Shown: positions 1 to 5,368, counted from the first letter of the stretch. The stretch is 7,257 nucleotides of DNA from Chloroflexota bacterium (GCA_022562335.1 JADFPM010000138.1:1-7257); one strand, 5' to 3'. A program made the numbers and translations. Notes: a model not told the origin generated them from the sequence alone.

Positions 1-1
1 A

Positions 2-301
2 AGCGCGTACACAATTGGGGGCGGACTGGCGTCTTTCCTGTGGCGTGTCTACAGCGTCAACGCCTGTGTGGGCGACGAGTGCTCCCGGCTGGGTTTGCCG
101 GCATCCAACCGCCCGCGAGCGATGGCGGTGGGCGACGAGCTGACCAGTTACACCAATCCCGCCTGGTCTCTGGACGGCTCCCAGTTAGCCGTCTCCCAGC
201 TGGGTGGAGCCTTGTTCATAGCGGTGCAGAAGATCAAGGTGATGAATTTACAGCCAACGAAATACGAGAGGCTTTATCATTTAAGCTTGAAGACAAGTTA
301 A
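2..301 (+). CDS. Partial beta-propeller (PD40/WD40-like) protein fragment, 5' end outside window
   Basis: This frame is open from the window edge to a TAA at 299-301, with no start visible, so the N-terminus is missing. Around residues 45-60 (bases about 140-195) it reads TNPAWSLDGSQLAVS, which resembles the PD40/TolB-type propeller blade signature (PxWSPDGxxLAF/VS). Such repeats occur in TolB, prolyl-oligopeptidase-like and many surface or periplasmic proteins, so no specific function can be assigned. An upstream Cys pair (NACVGDEC) is visible. Base composition is GC-rich up to about 220 and then drops sharply, so the last 25 or so residues (VQKIKVMNLQP onward) are probably not native and the true gene is cut near base 220. 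A second frame, open from base 1 to 366, overlaps it. I favour the PD40 frame for the GC-rich part because of the blade motif. Confidence 0.45.
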   Translation, partial: SAYTIGGGLASFLWRVYSVNACVGDECSRLGLPASNRPRAMAVGDELTSYTNPAWSLDGSQLAVSQLGGALFIAVQKIKVMNLQPTKYERLYHLSLKTS

Positions 302-366
302 CTGTAGAGCAACCAGAAATTAAACAGCCTAGCACTATAGGTAGATTTACAATAGAGGTTCAATAA
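222..366 (+). CDS. C-terminal fragment of a phage-like protein (unrecognised)
   Basis: This is the last roughly 47 codons of a plus-strand frame ending at TAA 364-366. The frame stays open back to base 1, but the upstream part is GC-rich and out of register with the propeller fragment, so I place the native portion in the AT-rich part from about 222. The visible tail is charged (DEFTANEIREALSFKLED) and ends FTIEVQ. I do not recognise the family. Its stop codon overlaps the ATG of the next gene as TAATG, a tight translational coupling common in phage structural operons. Composition (about 35-37% GC in bases 241-360, hand counted) matches the next gene and differs from everything else in the window. 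Confidence 0.4.
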
Positions 367-625
367 TGCCTGTATTTTTAGTTACAGACCCACAAACAGG
401 GCGAAAAGTTAAGCTTACTGGTGACTCAGCACCAACAGAGCAAGAGTTAAATGATATATTTGCTAACTTACCACCAGCACAGCAAGCGCAAGAACCATCT
501 TTTGGCCAGCAAAGCTTAGAAGCATTAAGTCAAGCGCCAGCGCAGCAATTAGGCTTATTAGAAAATATAGTATCCATTGCTACTGGTGCTATTGCTGAGC
601 CTGTTGCTGGTATCGCTGGACTCGC
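222..625. other. AT-rich foreign segment of phage character between two GC-rich blocks
   Basis: Hand counts give about 35% GC (241-300), 37% (301-360) and 38% (361-420), against about 65% at 121-180 and about 68% at 901-960. The segment holds two coupled plus-strand coding fragments of phage style and no native-looking host gene. No terminal inverted repeats, integrase, or target-site duplication could be seen at its edges, which argues against a complete mobile element and for a chimeric join. The edges are approximate: left about 215-230, right somewhere in 608-665. Confidence 0.55.
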
Positions 626-770
626 TGGCTTCCCCGGCGTCATCAGCTTCCTTGGTATCACTGGATTCCAGTTGCCTTATTCTGGCTTGGAACAACCCTT
701 CAAGGCTCTGCAACGGGCCGTTGAGAATAGTTGCCAACCTCTGTATCGGGGCTTGCAATTGACCCATTAA
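366..770 (+). CDS. Truncated phage-like virion/structural protein N-terminus (chimeric 3' part)
   Basis: The frame starts with ATG 366, overlapping the previous stop by one base, with GAGG about 8 bases upstream as ribosome binding site. The N-terminus (MPVFLVTDPQTGRKVKLTGD, then SAPTEQELNDIF at residues 21-32) is of the type V-T-D-P-x-T-G ... L-T-G-D-S-x-P-T-E-x-E-L found at the start of large podovirus-type internal or virion-associated proteins. This is recalled family knowledge, not a search. A Gln/Ala-rich linker follows, then a small-residue helix (SIATGAIAEPVAGIAGLAG, residues about 69-87). After about base 620-640 the frame merely reads the antisense strand of rplJ, so the remaining residues to the stop at 770 are not native. 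The real gene would be much longer. Use of AGA/TTA/GTT-type codons and low GC contrast with all neighbours. Confidence 0.5.
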   Translation: MPVFLVTDPQTGRKVKLTGDSAPTEQELNDIFANLPPAQQAQEPSFGQQSLEALSQAPAQQLGLLENIVSIATGAIAEPVAGIAGLAGFPGVISFLGITGFQLPYSGLEQPFKALQRAVENSCQPLYRGLQLTH

Positions 771-1184
771 CGTGGCTAGCAACTGGGGCTTTGGCGGCAG
801 GGACGCCAGGCGGTTCACCTCGGCCGGAAGCATCACGGGACCGTCTCCCAGCACCGCTCCCCGGATGGTCAAGGTCGATCGGGAGGTGCGGATGTAATCG
901 GCCACTGCCTTTGCCACGTCCAACGGGTCGTCATAGCCCAGAGCTACGGCCGTGGGGCCCTGGACGATCTCCTTCACCTGGGGCCGTTGGGCAGCGTCCG
1001 AAGCCCGATACATCAAGGTGTTTTTGACGATGGTGAATTCCACTCCGGCGGCCCGCATCTGGCGGCGTAGCTCCGTCATTTCGTTTACCGTGATCCCGGT
1101 GTAATCGGTGGCCAACGCGATGGAGCAACGCTCGAGTTTATCCTTCAACGCTTCTACCCGGTCGATTTTTTGCTGAGTCGGCAA
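558..1184 (-). CDS. rplJ: 50S ribosomal protein L10, 3' end fused to foreign DNA
   Basis: L10 anchors the L7/L12 dimers in the ribosomal stalk and autoregulates the rplJL mRNA. The body matches the family: N-terminal KIDRVEALKDKLERC, ATDYTGITVNEMTELR, VEFTIVKNTLMYRA (residues 49-62), GPTAVALGYDDP, and a C-terminal helix (LLATLMGQLQAPIQRLATIL) that binds L7/L12. The start is TTG at 1184, because GGAG lies 7 bases upstream, the product then begins MPTQQKI, and the upstream in-frame ATG at 1286 would translate the leader and its attenuator. After about residue 173 (base about 665) there is an acidic tail with ESSDT repeated 15 residues apart. From about base 620 to the TAA at 558-560 the frame reads the antisense of the AT-rich phage-like segment (NRLSNSTSSNGYYIF), so these residues are not native. 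A normal L10 is about 170-180 aa, so the functional part is essentially complete but its own stop is lost. Confidence 0.9.
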   Translation of the reverse strand: MPTQQKIDRVEALKDKLERCSIALATDYTGITVNEMTELRRQMRAAGVEFTIVKNTLMYRASDAAQRPQVKEIVQGPTAVALGYDDPLDVAKAVADYIRTSRSTLTIRGAVLGDGPVMLPAEVNRLASLPPKPQLLATLMGQLQAPIQRLATILNGPLQSLEGLFQARIRQLESSDTKEADDAGEASESSDTSNRLSNSTSSNGYYIF

Positions 1185-1458
1185 GTTAGGTCTCCTTTTG
1201 AATCGCCTTTTGTTCGAGGGCGGGTTGTCCGGTGACGGGACTAAAAAACCCGCTCCTAGAAATAGGCGCGGGCAACATGAACCCAACTGGTTGGGTGCCT
1301 GGCGCGCCTAGGCGGGCGATTGTTATCCTTAACCCCGATATTTCGGGGACCCGCGGTCTATGGCGTCGAATGCGATATTTTTGCTGGTGGGTTGGCGGCG
1401 GTGATGAATCGCCCGCTGCCCTATGGTCCTATCCTTCGCTTAAATTCTGGATTTGATT
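1185..1458 (-). promoter_or_regulatory. L10-type autoregulatory mRNA leader upstream of rplJ
   Basis: The 274-nt gap between rplA and rplJ is unusually long for this otherwise tight operon and is full of pairing potential. A perfect 10-bp long-range helix joins 1407-1416 (GCGGGCGATT on the minus strand) to 1312-1321 (AATCGCCCGC), enclosing 85 nt. Inside are a hairpin CCCCGA-AATA-TCGGGG (1333-1348) and a short GTTA-AGGA-TAAC stem. Downstream are ACCCAA-CCAG-TTGGGT (1281-1296) and an intrinsic terminator (1243-1272). L10 leaders in bacteria are bound by L10(L12)4 and down-regulate rplJL; position and architecture fit that class. I did not verify the conserved kink-turn bases, so assignment to the known RNA family is an inference. 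Confidence 0.6.
1243..1272 (-). terminator. Intrinsic attenuator in the rplJ leader
   Basis: On the minus strand the RNA reads CCCGC-G-CCTA-TTTC-TAGG-A-GCGGG followed directly by six T. This is a nine-pair stem with one G/A mismatch and a 4-nt loop, then a U-tract. It lies about 60 nt upstream of the rplJ start and downstream of rplA, so it would stop read-through into rplJ rather than end the operon. Its 5' arm (1263-1270, CGCGCCTA) is perfectly complementary to TAGGCGCG at 1303-1310, giving an 8-bp competing antiterminator. Confidence 0.75.
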
Positions 1459-2175
1459 TTAGTCCGGCGCCTTCAATGCTTGCAGGGCCGCCAGGTCCAA
1501 CGGGATGCTGGGACCCATGGATGATGTGAGATAGGCCGATTTCAGGAACGAGCCTTTCACCCCCGAGGGTTTGGACCGGACTATCTGATCTATCAACGTC
1601 GATAGATTGTCCATCAATTGGTCCGCGGAAAAACTGGCCTTGCCCACGGGACAGTGGATGATGGCGGTGCGGTCGGTGCGGAACTCCAGGCGTCCCGCCT
1701 TTGCTTCCTGGATCGCCCTGGGAAGGTCTTGGGGTTGCACCATGGTGCCGGAACGAGGATTGGGCATGAGGCCCCGGCGTCCCAACACGCGGCCCAATCG
1801 GCCGATCTTGGGCATGACCTGGGGCACCGCTAGCCCCACTTCAAACTCGGCCCAGCCGCTTTCCACCTGGTCGATGATGTCGTCTTCGCCCACGTAGTCG
1901 GCGCCCGCCTGACGGGCGATGTCCGCCGCCTCGCCGCTGGCGAACACCAAGACCCTGATCTGCTTCCCCAGGCCATGGGGCATGACCACGACTTCACGGA
2001 CCATCTGGTCCGCGTGGCGGGGGTCTGCATTGGTGTACAGGTGGATTTCCACCGTCTCGTCGAACTTGGCGTTGGCGGTCTCTTTCACCAGGTCTATGGC
2101 TTCTCTAGGCTCGTATAGGCGGTCGGCGTCGACCTGGGTTGCCACGGCGCCGTAACGCCGGCTGTGCTTGGGCAT
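1459..2175 (-). CDS. rplA: 50S ribosomal protein L1
   Basis: L1 binds 23S rRNA at the mobile stalk next to the E site and in many bacteria represses its own rplKA mRNA. The 238-aa product has the usual length (about 230-240). Recognisable segments are the N-terminal KHSRRYGA, EAIDLVKETANAKFDETVEIHL, DPRHADQMVREVVVMPHGLGK (about 52-72), VGEDDIIDQVESGW, and the signature GRLGRVLGRRGLMPNPRSGT (about 127-146). The usual LGPRGLMPNP has Arg in place of Pro here, and the stretch LYTNADPRH is less typical than the common RLGVDPRH. The ATG at 2175 lies one base after the rplK stop, with a GAGGAA ribosome binding site inside the end of rplK, indicating translational coupling. TAA at 1459-1461 is followed by the long rplJ leader. 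Confidence 0.97.
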   Translation of the reverse strand: MPKHSRRYGAVATQVDADRLYEPREAIDLVKETANAKFDETVEIHLYTNADPRHADQMVREVVVMPHGLGKQIRVLVFASGEAADIARQAGADYVGEDDIIDQVESGWAEFEVGLAVPQVMPKIGRLGRVLGRRGLMPNPRSGTMVQPQDLPRAIQEAKAGRLEFRTDRTAIIHCPVGKASFSADQLMDNLSTLIDQIVRSKPSGVKGSFLKSAYLTSSMGPSIPLDLAALQALKAPD

Positions 2176-2176
2176 G

Positions 2177-2605
2177 TTATTCCTCTGCTACCTCTATGCC
2201 CATACTGCGGGCGGTTCCTTGTATTATCGACATGGCGTGTTCCACCGAACTGGCGTTCAGGTCCGAGAGTTTCAACTCGGCAATCTCCCGCAGGGCCTGG
2301 CGTGACACCGTTCCCACCTTGTCCCGAACGGCATCGGAAGCTCCCTTTTCCACGCCGATCGCCTTTCTCAGCAGGTCGGAAGCGGGAGGCGTCCTGGTGA
2401 TGAAGGTGAATGAACGGTCTTCGAAGACCGATATGTGCACGGGGACTATGGTGCCCGGCTGGTCGGCGGTGCGGGCGTTGTACTCTTTCACGAAGCCCAT
2501 GATATTGACGCCGTGTTGACCCAGAGCGGGGCCTACCGGCGGCGCCGGGGTGGCCTTGCCGGCTTCCAGTTGCAGCTTGATGATAGCGCGAAGTTTCTTA
2601 GCCAA
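2177..2605 (-). CDS. rplK: 50S ribosomal protein L11
   Basis: L11 binds the GTPase-associated region of 23S rRNA and takes part in factor binding and stringent-factor activation. The 142-aa product has the standard length. The N-terminal domain carries KLQLEAGKATPAPPVGPALG and QHGVNIMGFVKEYNART (about 10-46). The C-terminal rRNA-binding domain has TPPASDLLRKAIG and KVGTVSRQALREIAELK, ending with HAMSIIQGTARSMGIEV. The start is TTG at 2605; translation from it gives MAKKLRAIIKLQL, exactly the family N-terminus, and AGGA lies about 9 bases upstream overlapping the nusG stop region. The gap to nusG is 9 bases and the gap to rplA is one base, so this gene sits in a continuous cotranscribed block. 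Confidence 0.97.
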   Translation of the reverse strand: MAKKLRAIIKLQLEAGKATPAPPVGPALGQHGVNIMGFVKEYNARTADQPGTIVPVHISVFEDRSFTFITRTPPASDLLRKAIGVEKGASDAVRDKVGTVSRQALREIAELKLSDLNASSVEHAMSIIQGTARSMGIEVAEE

Positions 2606-2614
2606 TTTTTAGTC

Positions 2615-3193
2615 CTAAATCCTTTCCACTTGCAAGAAATCCAACTCCACCGGGGTCTCGCGGCCGAAGAAGGAAACCAATACCCGGACCTTGCCTTTAC
2701 CTTCGTCCACGTCGTTGATCGCTCCGATGAAGTCCACAAACGGTCCTTCGGTGATGCGGACGGTCTCACCCTTTTCCAGGCCTATCTTGATGCGGGTGGG
2801 CGCTGATTCCACCTGCTTGAGGATGTCTTGAATCTGCTTGTCTTCCAGGGGAACGGGCTTGGCCCGCTTGTCGGTCTCGTCTTCGCTGGAGACAAAACCG
2901 GTGACACCCGGCGTGTTGCGCACGGCGTACCAACTCTCGTCTCCCATGGTCATCTGGACCAGGATGTAGCCTGGGAACAGTTTGCGTCTTTCCGAACGGC
3001 GCTGACCGTCCTTGAAGATCACTTCCTCTTCGGTTGGAACCAAAACATCGAAGATACGGTCTTGCATGTCCAGGCTTTGTATGCGCAGGTCCAGGTTTTT
3101 CTTGACCAAATCCTCTTGCCCGGAATAGGTATGAACGATATACCACCGGGGTCCTTGCTCTTCTTCCAATTGTGGCCTGTTTCCAGTTGTCAT
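2615..3193 (-). CDS. nusG: Transcription termination/antitermination factor NusG
   Basis: NusG is the RNA polymerase processivity factor that binds the clamp through its NGN domain and links to Rho or ribosomal S10 through its KOW domain. The 192-aa product shows a short acidic N-terminal extension, the NGN domain starting RWYIVHTYSGQE (16-27), LFPGYILVQM (71-80), RNTPGVTGFV (about 92-101), and a KOW domain beginning GETVRITEGPFVDF with VLVSFFGRETPVELDFLQVE at the end. Length and motif order are those of ordinary bacterial NusG. The ATG at 3193 has AGGA about 8 bases upstream. The gap to secE is 72 nt, without a recognisable terminator, so I expect cotranscription from the tuf side. Confidence 0.97.
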   Translation of the reverse strand: MTTGNRPQLEEEQGPRWYIVHTYSGQEDLVKKNLDLRIQSLDMQDRIFDVLVPTEEEVIFKDGQRRSERRKLFPGYILVQMTMGDESWYAVRNTPGVTGFVSSEDETDKRAKPVPLEDKQIQDILKQVESAPTRIKIGLEKGETVRITEGPFVDFIGAINDVDEGKGKVRVLVSFFGRETPVELDFLQVERI

Positions 3194-3265
3194 GACGTTA
3201 TTCCTGCGGTCGGAAGGTTCGGCTGACGGTGCCAGGCGAAGACTCCCGGGCGTTGTTGGCGCCGG

Positions 3266-3502
3266 TCACAGTACGAAGCGGCCGAAAATCTCCGCGAAAA
3301 TCCGGTCCAGGCCGCCCAGAAAGAATCCAAATATGATTGCGACGACAATCACGATGACCGTCAACCGGGTCACTTCCTCCCGGCTGGGCCAAACCGATTT
3401 TCTGAGTTCCGACGCCGTTTCCTGAAGGAAGGTGACGGGGCTGATCCGCGCCGCCGCGCCCTGCGCCAAGGGGCGGCCGCCCCTGGTTGAAGCCCTGGCC
3501 AT
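3266..3502 (-). CDS. secE: Preprotein translocase subunit SecE
   Basis: SecE is the small essential subunit that clamps SecY in the SecYEG channel of the inner membrane. The 78-aa product has the minimal single-span form: an Ala/Arg-rich N-terminal tail, the amphipathic cytosolic helix with the family motif FLQETASELRKSVWPSREEV (25-44), then one transmembrane helix (LTVIVIVVAIIFGFFLGGL, about 47-65) and a short end DRIFAEIFGRFVL. The WPSREEV sequence is the classic SecE signature (WPxxxE). The ATG at 3502 lies 6 bases after the rpmG stop, with the AGTGAGG at the end of rpmG as a likely ribosome binding site. The order rpmG-secE-nusG is standard in many bacteria. Confidence 0.95.
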   Translation of the reverse strand: MARASTRGGRPLAQGAAARISPVTFLQETASELRKSVWPSREEVTRLTVIVIVVAIIFGFFLGGLDRIFAEIFGRFVL

Positions 3503-3508
3503 ATGGCG

Positions 3509-3679
3509 TTACCTCACTTCCCGGTGTACTTTGTGGCCACGGCAGCGGGAGCAAAACTTGCGAAGTTCGACCCGCTGTGGATCGTTGCGCCGGTTTTTGA
3601 CCGTGGTGTAATTCCGCTCCCGGCAGTCGCTGCATTGGAGGGTGATGATCGGGCGTACGTCTGCTGACTTTCTAGGCAT
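3509..3679 (-). CDS. rpmG: 50S ribosomal protein L33 (zinc-ribbon form)
   Basis: This 56-aa gene starts at ATG 3679 and ends with TAA at 3509-3511. The product begins MPRKSADVRPIITLQCSDC and continues RERNYTTVKNRRNDPQRVEL, then RKFCSRCRGHKVHREVR. It has two CxxC pairs, C16/C19 and C43/C46, forming the zinc knuckle of the C+ type of L33, and the family core NYTTVKNRRNDPxRLELRKFC. L33 lies near the E site of the large subunit. It sits between tuf (25 nt upstream) and secE (6 nt downstream), the usual place in tuf-rpmG-secE-nusG clusters. An AAGGTGATGG element about 10 bases before the start serves as ribosome binding site. Retaining all four cysteines implies the zinc-dependent paralogue; no zinc-free paralogue is visible here. 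Confidence 0.95.
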   Translation of the reverse strand: MPRKSADVRPIITLQCSDCRERNYTTVKNRRNDPQRVELRKFCSRCRGHKVHREVR

Positions 3680-3704
3680 ATTTTAATCCATCACCTTGTC
3701 TAAT

Positions 3705-4889
3705 CTAGTCTAGGACTTTGGTGATCACCCCGGAGCCGACGGTCCTGCCACCCTCGCGGATAGCGAAACGCATCTGCTCTTCGATGGGCACCGGTGTGAT
3801 CAGGGATATGATCATCTTCACGTTGTCGCCGGGCATAACCATTTCAATGCCCTCGGGCAGTTCGCATTCGCCCGTGATATCGCTGGTCCTGATGTAGAAC
3901 TGGGGCTTGTAGCCGTTGAAGAAGGGCGTATGGCGGCCGCCTTCTTCCCGGCTCAATATGTATACTTCAGCCTCGGCTTTGGTGTGGGGTCTCATCGAGC
4001 CGGGTTTGACCAAGACCTGCCCGCGTTCGACCTCTTCCCGGTCTACGCCGCGCAGCAGGATGCCCACGGCGTCTCCCGCCTGGGTAACGTCCAGTGTCTT
4101 GTGGAACATCTCCAGGCCGGTTGCCACGGTTTCGCGGACATCCCCGAACCGGATGATCTCCACGGGGTCGCCCTGTTTCAACTGTCCCCTTTCGACCCGG
4201 CCGGTCACTACCGTGCCTCGGCCTTTGATGCCGAACACGTCTTCAATGGGCATCAGAAAGTCGCGGTCGATGATCCTGGGAGGCACCGGTATGAATTCGT
4301 CCAGGGCGTCCAACAGGTCCCGTATGCCCTGTTCGGCTTCGGGGTCGCCTTCCAACGCCTTGAGGCCGCTGACCCGGATGATCGGCGTGTCGTCGCCGGG
4401 GTAGTCGTAGCGGTTCAACAGGTCCCGAATCTCCATTTCCACCAGCTCGAGGAGCTCTTCGTCATCCATCATGTCTACTTTGTTCAGCGCCACCAGTATC
4501 TTGGGAACTTCCACCTGCCGGGCCAGCAAGATGTGCTCCCTGGTCTGGGGCATAGGGCCGTCGGGCGCGCTGACCACCAGGATGGCGCCATCCATTTGGG
4601 CCGCGCCGGTGATCATGTTCTTGATATAGTCGGCGTGCCCGGGACAGTCCACGTGGGCATAGTGGCGGGCCTCGGTCTCGTATTCCACGTGGGCGATGGC
4701 GATGGTCACACCCCTCGCCTTTTCTTCCGGGGCGTTGTCGATGCTGTCCATGTCCCGGTAGGTCGCCAGCCCCCTAGCCGCTGAAACCTTGGTGATGGCG
4801 GCGGTCAGAGTGGTTTTGCCGTGGTCTACGTGCCCGATGGTTCCCACGTTCACGTGGGGCTTGGACCTGTCGAATGCCTGCTTGGCCAT
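3705..4889 (-). CDS. tuf: Elongation factor Tu
   Basis: EF-Tu is the GTPase that delivers aminoacyl-tRNA to the ribosomal A site. The 394-aa length is standard. GTPase motifs in order: G1 GHVDHGKT (19-26), switch I ending ARGVTI with Thr62, G3 DCPGH (81-85, His85 being the catalytic histidine), G4 NKVD (136-139), and G5 SGLK at about 175 in place of the more frequent SALK. Domain 2 has KGRGTVVTGRVERG, and domain 3 has HTPFFNGYKPQFYIRTSDITG. The ATG at 4889 is preceded by GGAGAGGAT about 9 bases upstream. The gene begins 31 nt after tRNA-Thr(GGU), so it is very likely cotranscribed with the tRNAs and released by processing, as for E. coli tufB. Nothing suggests a defect. Confidence 0.99.
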   Translation of the reverse strand: MAKQAFDRSKPHVNVGTIGHVDHGKTTLTAAITKVSAARGLATYRDMDSIDNAPEEKARGVTIAIAHVEYETEARHYAHVDCPGHADYIKNMITGAAQMDGAILVVSAPDGPMPQTREHILLARQVEVPKILVALNKVDMMDDEELLELVEMEIRDLLNRYDYPGDDTPIIRVSGLKALEGDPEAEQGIRDLLDALDEFIPVPPRIIDRDFLMPIEDVFGIKGRGTVVTGRVERGQLKQGDPVEIIRFGDVRETVATGLEMFHKTLDVTQAGDAVGILLRGVDREEVERGQVLVKPGSMRPHTKAEAEVYILSREEGGRHTPFFNGYKPQFYIRTSDITGECELPEGIEMVMPGDNVKMIISLITPVPIEEQMRFAIREGGRTVGSGVITKVLD

Positions 4890-4920
4890 GTTGGATATCC
4901 TCTCCTGTCCTGTTTTATGC

Positions 4921-4995
4921 TGGAGCCCAGAGGCGGGATTGAACCGCCGACCCCGTTCTTACCAAGAACGTGCTCTACCGCTGAGCTATCTGGGC
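4921..4995 (-). tRNA. tRNA-Thr (anticodon GGU), CCA encoded
   Basis: On the minus strand the gene starts GCCCAGATAGCTCAGCGGTA and pairs GCCCAGA with TCTGGGC (7-bp acceptor). The anticodon stem CGTTC/GAACG holds the loop TTGGTAA, so the anticodon is GGT (threonine, codons ACY). The T arm is GGCGG-TTCAATC-CCGCC. The discriminator base is U and CCA is encoded at 4921-4923. It is the last tRNA before tuf, equivalent in position to E. coli thrT. Confidence 0.97.
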
Positions 4996-5049
4996 CAGTC
5001 GCCGGTTGGTCCGGCTGATTTTATGAATGAGTCCCCTATTAATTTGTCT

Positions 5050-5137
5050 TGGTGGAGGGGGCAGGATTCGAACCTGCGAAGCCCTTCCGGACGCCAGATT
5101 TACAGTCTGGTGGCTTTAACCACTCACCCACCCCTCC
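5050..5137 (-). tRNA. tRNA-Tyr (anticodon GUA), CCA encoded
   Basis: The acceptor GGAGGGG pairs with CCCCTCC. The anticodon stem CCAGA/TCTGG carries the loop CTGTAAA, giving anticodon GTA (tyrosine). A long variable arm (about CGTCCGGAAGGGCTTC region) marks it as a class II tRNA, as expected for bacterial tRNA-Tyr. The T arm is GCAGG-TTCGAAT-CCTGC. Discriminator A and CCA are encoded (5050-5052). It lies 54 nt upstream of tRNA-Thr(GGU). Confidence 0.97.
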
Positions 5138-5205
5138 AGGTTCTGGTTGCTACCCCACTCGGCGATGGGCCCAGCGGGGCTGAAGAGTGGAGACTCGGTT
5201 CATTA

Positions 5206-5280
5206 TGGAGCCCCAGAGGGGATTCGAACCCCTAACCTGTCGATTACAAGTCGACTGCGCTTCCATTGCGCCACCGGGGC
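5206..5280 (-). tRNA. tRNA-Thr (anticodon UGU), CCA encoded
   Basis: The acceptor GCCCCGG pairs with CTGGGGC (one G-U pair). The anticodon stem GTCGA/TCGAC holds the loop CTTGTAA, giving anticodon TGT (threonine, codons ACR and ACN by wobble). The T arm is AGGGG-TTCGAAT-CCCCT. Discriminator U and CCA are encoded (5206-5208). This is the first gene of the tRNA-tuf transcript, equivalent in position to E. coli thrU, and about 82 nt downstream of the expected transcription start. Confidence 0.97.
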
Positions 5281-5310
5281 ACAGAGGATGCAAGGTGGCT
5301 GAGACATTAT

Positions 5311-5338
5311 AAAACGGCCCCTTTGGGTATTGGGGCCG
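5311..5338 (-). terminator. Terminator-like hairpin in the tRNA-tuf leader
   Basis: Minus-strand RNA: CGGCCCC (5332-5338), loop AATACCCAAA, GGGGCCG (5315-5321), then TTTT (5311-5314) followed by ATAATG. This gives a perfect 7-bp GC-rich stem and a short U-tract, located between the promoter (5369-5397) and tRNA-Thr(UGU) at 5280. It may act as an attenuator or as a processing/insulating hairpin in the leader. The U-tract is short, so termination strength is uncertain. Confidence 0.5.
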
Positions 5339-5368
5339 GTGCGCCAGGGAGCCTGAAATACAACATGA

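Noticed and set aside
1232..1529. Short plus-strand frames in the rplA-rplJ gap
   Set aside because: They lie on the antisense of the rplJ leader and the end of rplA, have no family-like sequence, and overlap the attenuator.
3930..4784. Long open plus-strand frame (284 codons) opposite tuf
   Set aside because: It is the antisense shadow of the EF-Tu gene, produced by high GC codon bias; the minus strand gives a full EF-Tu with all GTPase motifs.
5138..5205. Possible degenerate tRNA in the spacer between tRNA-Thr(UGU) and tRNA-Tyr
   Set aside because: A CCACTC/GAGTGG pairing with an inner small stem exists, but no anticodon arm or T-loop consensus can be drawn.
5306..5311. A second TATAAT just upstream of tRNA-Thr(UGU) on the minus strand
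   Set aside because: No -35-like hexamer is present at 16-18 bases upstream (CCCAAT at 17), and the position falls within the hairpin/U-tract element.
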